A stretch of 64,000 bases of DNA from Adiantum capillus-veneris. Its lineage: Eukaryota; Streptophyta; Polypodiopsida; Polypodiales; Pteridaceae. Position numbers and translations under genes: made by a program. Of this stretch, positions 44,581-55,185 are shown piece after piece (the stretch's first letter is position 1; every line of letters begins with the position of its first letter). The DNA lies in the NCBI GenBank assembly GCA_014529385.2, contig CM043954.1, positions 97,056,247-97,120,246 on the forward strand, read 5' to 3'. The notes under the pieces were generated by a model. The model searched no databases. It saw only the letters and a program-made list of their open reading frames with translations, and was not told the origin of the DNA.

Positions 44581-45858
44581 ACTTTGGGATCTCGAATCCA
44601 GAAAGGTTATCCGCAACAATGATGTTCACTTTAATGAAGCCAAATATCATTCTAAACCAGAGAGGGTTGAGGAGATTAGAAGAGTTGTCTTCCAAGAAGA
44701 TGGACCTGCATGTGCAAGACAAAATGTCAGGGCTCAAGAGGAGCAAGGATAGGATAGAGTGGAACCACAGGTTGTGGCTGAGCCTGAGCCACCTATTTTG
44801 CGTAAATCTGGACGTATCATGCGACCTCCTGATCGGTTTGTTCCATCTATGAACTATGTCATGTTGACTGATTGCAATGAGCCTTCATGTTACAAGGAAG
44901 CAGTGCAAATGAAGGACTCCGGGAATTGGCAATTGGCCATGTAGTCAGAGATGACAGCTCTGCGTAAAAACCAGATATGGAAGCTAGTTAAATTGCCACA
45001 GGGCAAAAGGCTCTACCTTGTAAATGGGTTTACAGGTATAAGATCACCGCTCATGATAGTCAACCAAAGTACAAAGCAAGGCTTGTTGCCAAGGGCTTTA
45101 AGCAAGAACAAGGCATTGACTTTGATGAAGTCTTCTCTCCAGTGGTCAAGATGACTACATTGAGATGCTTTCTTGCATTGGTTGCCATATTAGATTTAAT
45201 GTTGCACCAAATGGATGTCAAGACTGCGTTCTTGCATGGTGATTTAGATGTGGAAATTTACATGCAGCAGCCAGAAGGGTTTGTTGAGAAAGGCAAGGAA
45301 GATTTGGTATGCCAATTGTTAACGAGTCTTTATGGCTTAAAACAATCACCGAGGGCATGGTACCATAAGTTCCACAAGTTTATGCTTTCTCAAGGCTACA
45401 AACCTAGTGAGTTTGATCACTGTCTTTATACAAGAAGGCTAAGGATGGCAGTTGGCTGATCCTTATTTTGTATGTGGATGACATGTTGATTGCTGGCAAG
45501 CACTTGGAAGAAATTTCAGCTTTGAAGTCAAAGATGGCAAAATCGTTTGACATGAAAGACATGGGTGAGGCAAGTCATATACTTGGTATGCGCATTGAGA
45601 GAGACAGATCAAAGAAGTTGATTTGGTTATCGCAAATAGAGTATATTGACAAGGTTTTGCAACGTTTCAATATGGAGAAGGGAAGGGCATTGAGTGTTTC
45701 ATTGCCACCATATGTGAAACTTAGCAAACAAGATTGTCCTGTGTCTGAGGAAGAACAGGCTGAAATGGATAAGATTCCATATGCGTCTGCAGTGGGTAGT
45801 TTGATGTATGCAATGATTGCTACTCGCCCAGACATTGCATTTGCAGTGGGAGTTGTCA
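44581..45858 (+). pseudogene. Copia reverse transcriptase
   Basis: From 44555 frame 2 covers the linker, with stops at 44750-44752 and TAG 44942-44944 (QLAM-stop-SEM, probably Gln originally). RT begins near 44951 (MTALRKNQIWKLVKLPQGKR), changes frame near 45010, and from 45142 reads MTTLRCFLALVAILDLMLHQ, MDVKTAFLHGDLDVEIYMQQ and LYGLKQSPRAWYHKFHKFML. After another frameshift near 45435 comes the catalytic box ILYVDDMLIAG (45468 onwards), then KDMGEASHILGMRIERDRS and YASAVGSLMYAMIATRPDIA. The YVDD box is intact; the frameshifts inactivate the copy. Confidence 0.92.
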
Positions 45859-46389
45859 AACCTAGGCAAGAAACATTGGGAAGCAGTGAAAGGAATATTG
45901 AGATACCTGAAAGCTACAAAGAGTATGCGTATATGCTATGGGAGTCAGGAGCTAAGTGTAAAGGGTTTTACAGACTCAGATTATACAGGTGACTTAGACA
46001 ACCGAAGGTCTACGTTAGGGTATGTCTTTACAGTGGCTGGTGGAGCAGTATCATGGCGTTCTAGATTACAAGATTGTGTTACCCACTCTACTACAGAGGC
46101 TGAATATGTTGCAGCATCAGAGGCATGCAAAGAATCAATTTGGCTTAATCGACTAGTAATAGATTTGGGAATCAAAGAAGAGATGCCTGTGTTATATTGT
46201 GATAGTCAGAGTGCTATAAAATTGGCTCGCAATCCAGTTTATCACTCAAAGACAAAGCATGTGGATGTGAAGTATCATTTCATCAGGGAAATGCTAGAGG
46301 ATAAGCAAATTCAGCTTGTCAAAGTTCACACCACAGAAAATCCTGCTGATCTACTTACAAAAGGACTTGGGGGTGAGCTAGGAAAATAA
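45859..46389 (+). pseudogene. Copia RNase H
   Basis: After a frameshift near 45860 the frame-1 stretch runs to the stop at 46387-46389. It contains GKKHWEAVKGILRYLKATKS, GFTDSDYTGDLDNRRSTLGY (first catalytic Asp), STTEAEYVAASEACKE (Glu), LYCDSQSAIKLARNPVYHSK (second Asp), TKHVDVKYHFIREM and NPADLLTKGL. These are the standard C-terminal blocks of copia polyproteins. This is the longest intact domain of the element. Confidence 0.93.
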
Positions 46390-46664
46390 TGTTGAGTTGG
46401 AGATTGTGCTTACCCAGCACAACCATTTATGCAAGTGCCTTGCACATGTACAAAGAAGGCTTGTCACACCACAAGTACCACTCAAACTTCATACAATAGC
46501 ACAAGAAATCCTGTAAAGCAAGCATTCTGTATGCAGAAGACCATGTTTCACAGTGTGTGGAAGACATGAGACTTGAGTATACGAGGAAGGCATGCGACAC
46601 ACGACCAAGTTTTGTCTCTTGTCACTTTGCAGAGAACAAGAGCCGTCACACAAAAAAGTAGCAC

Positions 46665-46845
46665 TTTTAAGGTCATCTCCTTCTACTAACGTGAAAATTT
46701 CCAAACTGTCTACTGTTGACGTGGCAGTTTTAAGGTCATCTCCTTAAAATTTCCAAATTGTCTACTGCTGATGTGGCAGTTTTAAGGTCATCTCCTTCTA
46801 TTAGAATAAAAAAGTCCAAATTGTCTGTCATCACTGCTGCTAATG
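46665..46845. repeat. ~52-63 bp tandem repeat, three copies
   Basis: Copies start with TTTTAAGGTCATCTCCTT at 46665, 46728 and 46780. The first two continue with AAATTTCCAAAYTGTCTACTG and YTGAYGTGGCAG. Copy lengths differ by a small internal indel (CTACTAACGTG). Confidence 0.9.
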
Positions 46846-46846
46846 T

Positions 46847-47043
46847 TTTTGGGGCGTTAAAAAGGTTAGATTAAAAGAAACGGTCCATAGATGCCGCGTA
46901 GCATGCAGGGAGAGATGCAACTGCAACGTTTTCTCTTCTCTCCAAGCTTACAGCTAGATGCCATCAAAGCTCGTTGCATGCGGGGAGACATAGCAAACAA
47001 AAGAGCATTATGTCTCTATAAAAAAGCTAACACCATAACCTCC

Positions 47044-47082
<39 letters not shown>

Positions 47083-47231
47083 ACAGAGCTCAAGCTCAAA
47101 ATGCTGTTCAAGTCACTCTCTCTTGCTATGTAGCTCAAGCTCAAGGTGGTGTTCAAGTCACTTTCTCTTGCTATAGAGCTCAAGCTCAAGGTGCTCATGC
47201 TTTTGGGGCGTAAAAAAGGTTAGATTAAAAA
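46847..47231. repeat. Direct repeats flanking a CT/45-bp repeat block
   Basis: ATGYTTTTGGGGCGTWAAAA, then AGGTTAGATTAAAA, occurs at about 46844-46877 and again at about 47197-47231. In between lie sequence with GGGAGA and GCATGC phrases, a CT run (47051-47079) and the 45-bp tandem repeats. The roughly 33-bp repeat could result from a local duplication. Confidence 0.7.
47080..47200. repeat. 45-bp tandem repeat, ~2.7 copies
   Basis: Units start GCTAYAGAGCTCAAGCTCAA at 47080, 47125 and 47170 (period exactly 45 bp) and contain GTGTTCAAGTCAC plus TTTCTCTT. Because 45 is a multiple of three, the minus strand reads as a 15-residue peptide repeat, but no gene context supports translation. Confidence 0.9.
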
Positions 47232-48815
47232 GCTTAAGCTCAAGGTGTTGTTCAAGGTGAGCTCTTGGGTCTATGTCGCACACGGATGTAGTGGACATAT
47301 ATCCCATAACTTGATCATTGGCAGAAACTCCTCCCTAACTACCTCAGTCTGCTCTAAGATGCCTGTCACAAAACATGCATACGTGTTTAATTGAGAGCAA
47401 GCCTACTTCCTTCGAGCGTGTGTTTCTGACTGGACATGAAAGAGCTAAATAGAAAATGACTATACATGTATAATCTATGTTACTTCAACTATCAATGTAA
47501 GCAATAATCAAAACTAAGCGACATTGCCCACTAGTTGCTAGGCTCGTCTTTTGTATGCCTTCACGATGTGAACTTGTGGACGACAAAATCACCTCCGTTG
47601 TTGCACATAGCTAGAGAATGAGTGCCTGCAATAGGTAGCCTTTGCATGTCGTTGCTTGCAGGAGTTCTCAGTCGATTGAATAATGGGTCACCATAGCATG
47701 ATAGCAGATACGAGATCTGACTTGCTAAGACATAGTGAACGACCTACTGGTAGATTGTTCAAATTTTTCTCATCCACAATTAAAGGGAAATTATAGCTTT
47801 GCGTCTTCAACTACAAGCTTCTTTGAAGTCAACCCTTCTTACAAAAAGTTGGTAGCCATTTTAAATTCAAAAGGGCGTCAAATACTATCACTGACATTGT
47901 CATGGCACAGACTTTAATACCTTAAGGCTTAGATAATTGAAATCCAAATTGAGGCTTGGAAGTTTCACATCTTAGGAGCTTCGGCCTCAATTGTGTTGAC
48001 GACATTGAAGTTCAAAGTTGCAACTCCTCTGAAATCTAGTGCATTGAACTTCCAGAGAGAACTTATGATTAGTATTGCAACCTATCATAAGTTGTAGCCT
48101 TGAAATTTATAACAATGTTCAAAGGAGTCTACACAAGAAGGGACTCATAGAAAGTACCTCAATTTCAAGACGCAAACCTCCTATGTAGTGGGCATTGGGT
48201 AGTCTTGTAGAAACCCTCTCTCAAAAAAGCTAAAGAACAATCCCGACTTCCGTAGCCTAGTAAAAACCCTTTCAAGATTCTTTAAAATTTTAAGCCTTTT
48301 ACGACTTTTTATTTTCTAACACAGTCTGGAAAAACTTTTGAAACTTTGAATTGGAAGGTGACATGTCAAAGCAATGCCTAATAGGTCATGAATGTGAGGT
48401 GCATACATAACCAGTTCTTGCTCGCAATTGGAATCACCAAGGCCCCGTCACTTGTTGTAGTTGCCATCCCCAATCAATCTTGCCCTTGACTTAACTCTAT
48501 GTGCCTCCCCTTGGGCTACCACCGACCCCAATTGTGCATGTCTCAAGCCCCTACTAGCCAGCAACTGTTGTGGGCTATCATGCATAGACAATTCCCTCAT
48601 AGATTAGTTTTCTCAGAGGATCTCACAAGAAGTTATGCTTTTTTTTAAAAAGCCATAAGGAATACCTATCTTTTTTGCGGTTCTTTTTTTGATTAACTTT
48701 GTCATGAGATTTTATTGTGTTTTTTTGAAGGTTAGCTCACATTTTTACCCACAAATTCGGGGAGAAAGACACCAATATAGGGAGAGAAAGGCGTACAATG
48801 AGAAAGAGATGACGG

Positions 48816-48817
<2 letters not shown>
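47232..48817. other. No gene recognised
   Basis: Intergenic-looking sequence with only short, unsupported frames on either strand. Confidence 0.55.

Positions 48818-48888
<71 letters not shown>
48818..48888. repeat. (GT)n(AG)n compound microsatellite
   Basis: About 41 bp of GT followed by about 30 bp of AG. The AG part is also the outer end of the palindrome described next. Confidence 0.97.
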
Positions 48889-48891
<3 letters not shown>

Positions 48892-49432
48892 CCCTAAAAA
48901 TCAGCAAGCTAGTAGTGTCATCAACAAACCAAGGGTAGAAATGAGCGGACATGGAAATTTGATATGCTCAACAAATCTCAGCTTTTCTTGCACGGTGGCC
49001 CATGGAAGGAGGTTAAAGTGCATGATAAAATTCTAGCATAAGAGAGGAGGAAATAGAGACTAAAGTAGGGTCTTGTCTAGACCCTACTTTATTTGAAGAT
49101 AAGACCCTATTTTAGTACTTTATTTGAAGATAAGACCCTACTTTAGTCTCTATTTCCTCCTCCTAGACCCTACTTTATTTGAAGATAAGACCCTACTTTA
49201 GTACTTTATTTGAAGATAAGACCCTACTTTAGTCTCTATTTCCTCCTCCTGAAACTAGACAAGACCCTACTTTAGTCTCTATTTCCTCCTCTCTTTATGC
49301 TAGAATTTTATCATGCACTTTAACCTCCTTCCATGGGCCACCGTGCAAGAAAAGCTGAGATTTGTTGAGCATATCAAATTTCCATGTCTGCTCATTTCTA
49401 CCCTTGGTTTGTTGATGAAACTACTAGCTTAG

Positions 49433-49466
<34 letters not shown>
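48859..49466. repeat. 608-bp palindrome (inverted repeat with 174-bp centre)
   Basis: The left arm (48859-49080) and right arm (49255-49466) are reverse complements over about 210 bp, with one 9-bp indel and only a few mismatches. The arms begin with AG / CT tracts. The left arm contains a LINE-derived piece (plus translation GGPWKEVKVHDKILA). The centre (49081-49254) is built from two 86-bp units starting TAGACCCTACTTTATTTGAA at 49078 and 49164; each unit itself contains two copies of a sub-repeat with TTTGAAGATAAGACCCTA. A transcript would form a long double-stranded hairpin. Confidence 0.93.
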
Positions 49467-49468
<2 letters not shown>

Positions 49469-50022
49469 GCCCTTGCAAGCCCCGCCAACTACTTGTTTTC
49501 TCTAGAACATGGTTAAACTTTGTTTCATTTACTTGTATTTGCCATAACACTTATAAAATTTTATCGTAATTTTAAATAGAAAAATTTAATCTTGTGAGGA
49601 TTTTGCAATATAAGCCAATGCTCCTCATCTTAGCCTAGAGCCAGTTCAAAACCGAGATAAGCCTTTAATGGCACACGTTGGGGAGAAATTTCCCAGAAAG
49701 CCCTTAATTTATAGGGTGGTGAGCCTACAAGCCCTTCTCCCCCTCCCCCTCCCCCCAGGTATCGTATAAGCATCCCCAAATTTGGGGACACACCCTATTC
49801 TATATGCTTATGGAAGATCTAAAAGGTACTATAGTGAATCCCTCGGGGGTCGACCATGGAAAAACCACAGGGGGTGGGCTTATTTGGATCACACTAACAA
49901 AGGGAGAAAATTCCGTTTCTACAGTTTTCTTGCTCGATCCTTGTGTGTGATGCTATTAGCAAATTCTCTCTCCCTTGTTGCGTTATGTTGCCATTGCATT
50001 TTGAAAATCTATTCTTAAGGAG
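49467..50022. other. No gene recognised
   Basis: Unremarkable sequence between the palindrome and a long C run. A C-rich stretch occurs at 49738-49757. Confidence 0.5.

Positions 50023-50073
<51 letters not shown>
50023..50073. repeat. Poly(C) run of 51 bp
   Basis: An uninterrupted C homopolymer. Its opposite strand, 51 consecutive G, could form G-quadruplex structures. The exact length may be affected by sequencing or assembly error. Confidence 0.85.
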
Positions 50074-50227
50074 TTTCTTTTCACCTTTTCTCCTCTTACA
50101 AGTGGGCACAAGCCTAGTGAAGACGAAAAGTGGACGTCGAAGCTTCAGGATCACATCTTGGCAAATTTAAAAAAAGATCAAAATTTTAGAGAACTACAAA
50201 ACTAAACATCTTTTTTTTTTTTTTTTT

Positions 50228-50263
50228 GGTTGCAAAACTCACTATTGTAAGTGAATTAAATTG
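50228..50263 (-). other. LINE 3'-terminal stem-loop before poly(A)
   Basis: On the transcript strand AATTCACT and AGTGAGTT form an 8-bp stem (one G-U pair) with a 6-nt loop, 10 nt upstream of the poly(A). Plus-strand arms are 50236-50243 and 50250-50257. The same position in the copies at 13.5 kb and 37.6 kb holds TCTCACA/TGTGAGA and AACTCAC/GTGAGTT stems. The paired positions vary together, which suggests RNA-level selection. Confidence 0.75.
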
Positions 50264-50663
50264 AGCACCCGAAAAAATTACAAGGTTTTGTCATGCTCAT
50301 GTAAGCCATGACAACATCTAGGAATCATAATTCCAACGGCTATTAGGGCAGCCACTCCTACCAATGGCCAAGGTTTGCCCCCGTCCCAGGTATTCCGTCT
50401 GCTGCTGACAACAAGGCACAAGTAGTCCTAGACCAATCCTCAGAGTGATGCTTGCACCCGAGTGCCCATATTAGCACTTTGCTTTCCTATATAATTTCTG
50501 TTAAGCTTGCCACCTCAAATCCTCCTTCAAAAACCCGGCGGTTCCTTGTTTGCCATACATTATGAAAGAAGAAGTATCTGACAATTTGAGTGCTGAGGAG
50601 GAGTGCATGACTACCTGAGTTTTTACCTCCAAAGCATAGGTCAGTCTTGAAAAAACTAGTTTT

Positions 50664-51829
50664 TCATGTTCTCTGGACCCACTTGCATACTTTCCCTGCG
50701 AGGCCTTTTATAGCTGGGCAGTCCATGAAAAGGTGGGCCAGATCTTCACTAGTCAACCTGCACCCCGAGCATCGATCTGACCCAATCCCTCTCTCCTGAA
50801 TCTTCACCCCCGTCGGTAGAGCACCCCAAATAACCTTCCATAAGAAAGCCTTCATGTACTGTGGAACCTTTGGCTTCCATATGTTCTCCATTACATGCTC
50901 CCACCTTTCCTCCGGCCATTGCTTTTTCCATAGCTTATTAAGGGGGCTAGACCAATTCTTCTTTTGCATCATTGTCTGATAAATGATTTTAGTATGGGGT
51001 TTCCACAAGAGACTACTTCCTGGCCATTTCCAGGCTTTCTAGTCCAACTCCGAGTCATAGATTGGCATCACTAGATTGTCAAGTTCTTTCATCACTTGTG
51101 GACAAGCAAGACCTCCAAGCTATTGAGTTGGTACGGGGCAATCATAAGGTCAATGGTTTTCCAACTCTTGTTGACACTGTCCCAGAAGTGCTCAAGTTGG
51201 ATCAGACCCTTATTATTCAGTTTCCTTGCTGTCTCAATCCAATAGGGAGTTTGTGGCGGATCTACAACTTTGGAGAGCCAGGGGGACCAATGTAGGATGG
51301 AGTTCTAGGATGGAGTTCTTGAAGTATCTGGCTTCTTCCCCCCACTTTAAGACTCCTGCTACTCTATTGTATTTTCTTACCAATTCTCCTGAGCTGCCCC
51401 CCAGTCTTAAGGTAGACCACGCCGGGGCAAGTAGCTTGTCATGAAACTCCACTCCCCTCCACTTTCCTGCCTTCGAGCCAAGTTTAGGTGCTTCTATCAT
51501 ATCTCTGATCATAACCGCCCAAACCTGATCCTGTCTAGCCAAGGAAACAACAAATTTGGTGCAACAAGCTTCTGCATGGGTCATAGGTTTAAGAATCTTG
51601 ATTCCCCGGCCGAGCAACCGATTCCCAATTGGCCCATTGCCATGACCTGGAAGATTTCGTGTTATTTTTCCATAAAAATGTTTTTACTGGTTTTAAGAAC
51701 TCCTTCCAGTGACACTTAGCCATCTTGAGAAGCGGGCTAGTGAAGGCAATATAAGGAATCATGAAGGCATTCATCACTCTTATCCGACTTGGGAATGGGA
51801 GAAGAGCATACTCCCACTACTCATTTTCG
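50664..51829 (-). pseudogene. LINE ORF2 C-terminal region with zf-RVT
   Basis: After the RT, frameshifts near 51800 and 51605 separate the blocks RIRVMNAFMIPYIAF, HWKEFLKPVKTFLWKNNTKS, GRGIKILKPMTHAEACCTKF and WRGVEFHDKLLAPAWSTLRL. The last block (50664-51008) is KAFLWKVIWGALPTGVKIQE, then RGIGSDRCSGCRLTSEDLAH and LFMDCPAIKGLAGKVCKWVQ. That is the Cys/His cluster of the reverse-transcriptase-associated zinc finger domain common in plant LINEs. Confidence 0.9.
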
Positions 51830-52862
51830 TTTTGATTTTTTCAAGCACCCACTCGAATCTTTGCTTGTGAGTTACATCCACCCCCAGGGGGGCTCCCAGA
51901 TGTCTAAAGATCTTTCCTTTTGTGACAATCTCCCCTGACCATACACAAGGATCAAATGAGTCATTTTCTGATAGGGAGATCATTCTTGACTTCTCTATAT
52001 TACATTGGGACCCCAAAGCTACCGAGAACATTTGTAAAATCTCTAGAGCTTTTCTGATGACCTGGGGGCATGCCTTCAAGAAGAGGAGAGAATCATCTGC
52101 AAAAAGTTTTGCCAGGAGTTGCCTATTTCCTGGTAAAACAAGGCCTTGCACCTACCCGCGTTCAACACTACCTTCGAGCGTCGTGATTAGAGGATGTGAT
52201 CCTATGGCGAAAAGTAGGGGGGCAAGAGGGCATCCTTGTTTAATAGACCTTTTAGACTCAAAAGAGCCCACAATTCTACCGTTAAATAGGAGCTCTAACT
52301 TGCTTCCAGCCCCCATCACACGAACCATCCGACAAAGGTGCGGCCCAAAGCCTAGAGCTTCCATGATGGCTTCTATATATGTCCATGTTATTCTGTCATA
52401 GGCCTTGTCTAGGTCCAACTGCAACAAAATGCACTCCTGCTTTGTGACAGTTGCGTATTCTATGCCCACCATTACTGCCAAGATGTTATCGTATATGGAG
52501 CTTCCTTTAATGAAACCATGTTGATGAGGGGAGATGATCTTGGTTAGTAAGGGGGCTAGTATGGGGGCCACTGCTTTAGCTATAATTTTGTAGGCCACCG
52601 ACATCATCGTTATAGGGCACCAATGTTGTAGTTTAGAGCAGCATATCTGTTTTGGGATGTGCTTGATAAGCCCTCTCTTCACACTTGTCTCCAATGACCC
52701 TTCGACCATGGCTTTATTGGCCAAACTTGTGATTGGGGCCTTGAGATCTTCCCAAAATTGTGCATAGAATTCCACTGTCATCCCATCCCAACCAGGGGAA
52801 TTTTCCTTGCCAAGGGCTTGCAATGCTAGTGAACATTCGTCTTCGAAAAATGCCCGTTCCAA
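51830..52862 (-). pseudogene. LINE ORF2 reverse transcriptase
   Basis: Frame unchanged from the linker. Key blocks: GKENSPGWDGMTVEFYAQFW, RGLIKHIPK, WCPITMMSVAYKIIAKA, IISPHQHGFIKGSSIYDNIL, LLQLDLDKAYDRITWTYIEA (motif A Asp), RSIKQGCPLAPLLFAIGSHP (motif B) and, after a TAG at 52152-52154, KLFADDSLLFLKACPQ with the intact catalytic A-D-D (about 52092-52100). Then come SLSENDSFDPCVWSGEIV and IFRHLGAPLGVD. The catalytic aspartates are all present. It would prime reverse transcription on nicked target DNA. Confidence 0.93.
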
Positions 52863-52871
52863 GTTATTAGC

Positions 52872-53315
52872 TTATGAGTGGAGATTTTCCTTTTTAACAC
52901 TCTGTAGTAAGGTCCCTCTGGCTTCCTCCACTTCTTGGGACTGGGTCTCTGGACGTCCAATAATTTGACTGAGATAGCTCAGCATCATACCAACCATGTC
53001 ATCCTGGTTATGAACTGCTGTCCTTTTCTCATCATCGAGTGAGCGGACGTGGCCCCGGCTCTTCTTAATTTTTAGAGCCCTAAAAAAATGAGCTTGATTG
53101 GAGGCTTCCGGTTGCAGATAAATCTCCCTAGAGAGAAGTCTAGCCTTTTTGATATCTTCTACCTGCTCATTAGCGAGGTTCGATTTGGCTTCAAGCCATC
53201 GTTTGTGTTCACCTTTAGTAGCATGTTCATCGTCTTTTATAGCGGTAAGCAATTGTACGTCCGTCGAAAGATGCAACAGGTGATCCTCCCTAGCTTTCTT
53301 GATTCGGGGGCCCAA
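52872..53315 (-). pseudogene. LINE ORF2 linker between endonuclease and RT
   Basis: A 147-residue open stretch in the same frame as endonuclease and RT, largely helical and charged (KKAREDHLLHLSTDVQLLTA, KRWLEAKSNLANEQVEDIKK, EASNQAHFFRALKIKKSRGH). KxxxRxxW-type and FF..L..K...I..L blocks are typical of the L1 segment before RT. It ends at TAA (52872-52874), after which the RT continues in frame. Confidence 0.85.
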
Positions 53316-54227
53316 GGTTTAGATTTCTTTCTGGATGCTCCGAGCAAAGAGGTCCCATGCACTGTGCTTGTTGAGGTTGACATCTTTTTTTAGCTTACCC
53401 AATGCTTTCTTGGCTAGATTCCTGAAAAGAGGGTCTTTGAAAAGGTGTGCCCATGTTACCAACAATTTTTTTTAACCTCTTGGGGCCTGCTCCTCCTCTT
53501 TATTCTTCTTAAATTGAATGTGATCTGAGAGGATTGTTGTTGGGACTACCTTCATTTCCATCAGTGTCGGTATCCAGTCAGCTTGGTGCGAGCAATAGCA
53601 TCTATCCAGTCTGGAGGCAGTGCGGGCGTACTGAAGGCTTGTGTAGGTGAACCCAAGCGTGCTGTTCCATGGGACAACATCCCATAAGTCGATCATTGCC
53701 CACTTTTCACACAAACTTTGCCATTTAGACCTTTTTGAGCCAACCAACACACTGGAGGATCCTGTTCTATCCCTGCTCTTTTCAACCATGTTAAAGTCAC
53801 CAACCAACAACCACTCCCCTTCAATAGGGGTATCTCTGAGATGCATCCATAGTTTGGCTCTATCCTTTGCATTGCAAGGGCCGTACACATTCACAATAGT
53901 GAGGGGACGCCCTTCCCATCTGATTCTTATCCCCAGGATCCTCCCGGATGGGTGGTTAAGAACCAACTTTGGCTCCAATTCTCTGTCCACAATGCTGAGG
54001 ATGCCACTGAAGGCGTTATTTCCTTCTCCATAAAATACCAGTTTCTTTCCTAGCATCTGCTTTCTCTTGCTATGGGCGTCTAGATGGTGTTCCTGAATGG
54101 CCCAAAGGTTGACTGTCTTCTCCTTTTTTATTTCCTCCCAGAAAAGGGTACTCTTCTTCCGGGTTTTCAACCCATTTACGCTCCAAGATTGAATAGTGAG
54201 AGACTCCATCATTAATACGGGGTTCAT
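53316..54227 (-). pseudogene. LINE ORF2 apurinic-type endonuclease domain
   Basis: Reading from 54227: SLTIQSWSVNGLKTRKK (the Asn of motif I), NLWAIQEHHLD (catalytic Glu context), VNVYGPCN, EWLLVGDFNMVEKSRD (catalytic D-x-N), WNSTLGFTYTS, ASRLDRCYCS (R-L-D-R) and TTILSDHIQF (S-D-H). All signature motifs of the exonuclease-endonuclease-phosphatase fold of L1 elements are present, so target-site nicking activity would have been encoded. The frame meets TAA at 53472-53474 and continues in the same frame (KKLLVTWAHLFKDPLFRNLA) to a second stop just above 53315. Confidence 0.93.
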
Positions 54228-54230
54228 TGG

Positions 54231-54828
54231 GATAGAGGAACGAATTCTTCAGCATCCGAATCATTCCCCCCCCCTCCCTTTGCACAATCCATTTGCAACA
54301 CTGCAAGAAAAGAAATCCTCTGACTTGGAACCCCCGGATTCTCCTGAGATCTTTTCTTTTTCTTAATTGGTGAAAGCTTTGAACTCCAAAGTCGCTACAC
54401 AAAGGATTTTGGATCAGACACAATCTTCTCCAATGATTGCTCAAGAATTTGTGAAGTTCGATATTAGACGGTACTTTACACAGTTTTGTTTTTATATTGA
54501 TTAGCAAGGCTAATCAATTTTCTTGGAGTTATTCTTTTATTTTGCAAGGCGGTTTCTTTAAGATATTTACTGAATTTATTTTACTTTAGTACACCATCCG
54601 TCATGGCTCTTGTGTCTGATTCACTAGACATGGAGCTTCCAAAGAATCACCTTTCTCCAAGGGTCCTCCTCTCTAGAGTCTGCTTGAAATTTTGGAGAAT
54701 ATTAGTAAGTAACCCCAAGCAAAGGAGTACATTGCACAACACGATCTCCAAAATTTTGATGACCCATTTTTTAAGCTAGGAGTTCAAGTCCAATTTCTTG
54801 ACATTCAAGTGGAGCAACTTATGGAGTT
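54231..54828. other. No gene recognised
   Basis: Between the LINE ORF2 start and the LTR element. The overlapping minus frame 54070-54507 is a shadow of the endonuclease and its leader. Confidence 0.5.
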
Positions 54829-55177
54829 TGTAAGGTTTCCAGTTTCTGAAACCTTAAAGATTGTATAAAGCTTAATCAAACTGATATGATTATTGAAATT
54901 AAATTATTAAGAAAAATTGAAGGGTTGAAGTAATCATTAAAGCATAGACTTTATTAAAGGCCTCCCAAATATTTACAAGATATTTACCAATTAAGCAAAA
55001 ATAGGTCAAAATATAGCAGAATTGACATTTTAAAAGCTGGCAGGTAATGGGAGGGTCATCACTGACCTGCTAGGGACTCATTTAGTAGCAAGGGGTGCCA
55101 TTTGGAGTAGGAGGGCTGCTTGAGATGCAAGCAACTGCTTTTTCCACGCTGTGAAGAGATTGTGAGTGCCAGAAAAC

Positions 55178-55185
55178 TATAAATA
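55178..55185 (+). promoter_or_regulatory. LTR TATA box
   Basis: CTATAAATAGGACC, with TATAAATA at 55178-55185, in the most conserved part of the LTR. The identical box is at 61760-61767 in the 3' LTR. Transcription would start near 55210, making U3 about 380 bp and leaving more than 3 kb of R-U5 leader. Confidence 0.65.

Larger units (their letters stand above)
41267..46440 (+). mobile_element. Ty1/copia retrotransposon, degenerate
   Basis: Plus-strand order: LTR candidate, primer binding site, about 1 kb leader, gag with zinc knuckle, protease, integrase, reverse transcriptase, RNase H. Integrase before RT is diagnostic of Ty1/copia. At least four frameshifts and several stops are present, yet all domains are easily read, so decay is moderate. 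After RNase H there is a purine-rich GAGTTGGAGATTG (about 46393-46406), expected at the polypurine tract, but no matching 3' LTR was recognised. The right boundary given is approximate. Confidence 0.88.
50211..54230 (-). mobile_element. L1-type LINE, nearly complete ORF2
   Basis: Minus strand, with endonuclease, linker, RT and C-terminal zf-RVT region in order, then a 3' untranslated region with hairpin and a 17-nt poly(A) (T run 50211-50227). Endonuclease to RT is all in one frame, interrupted only by stops; frameshifts appear only after the RT. This is the best preserved of the four LINE copies in the window. No ORF1 was recognised above 54230, so the copy is probably truncated at its 5' end. 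No target-site duplication was identified. Confidence 0.9.

Noticed and set aside
49894-50170. Poly-Gly / poly-Pro frames
   Set aside because: They are produced by the 51-bp C run.
54070-54507. 145-codon minus frame overlapping the LINE endonuclease start
   Set aside because: It is a different frame from the endonuclease, with a composition unlike an ORF1 and no zinc knuckle or RNA-binding motif.
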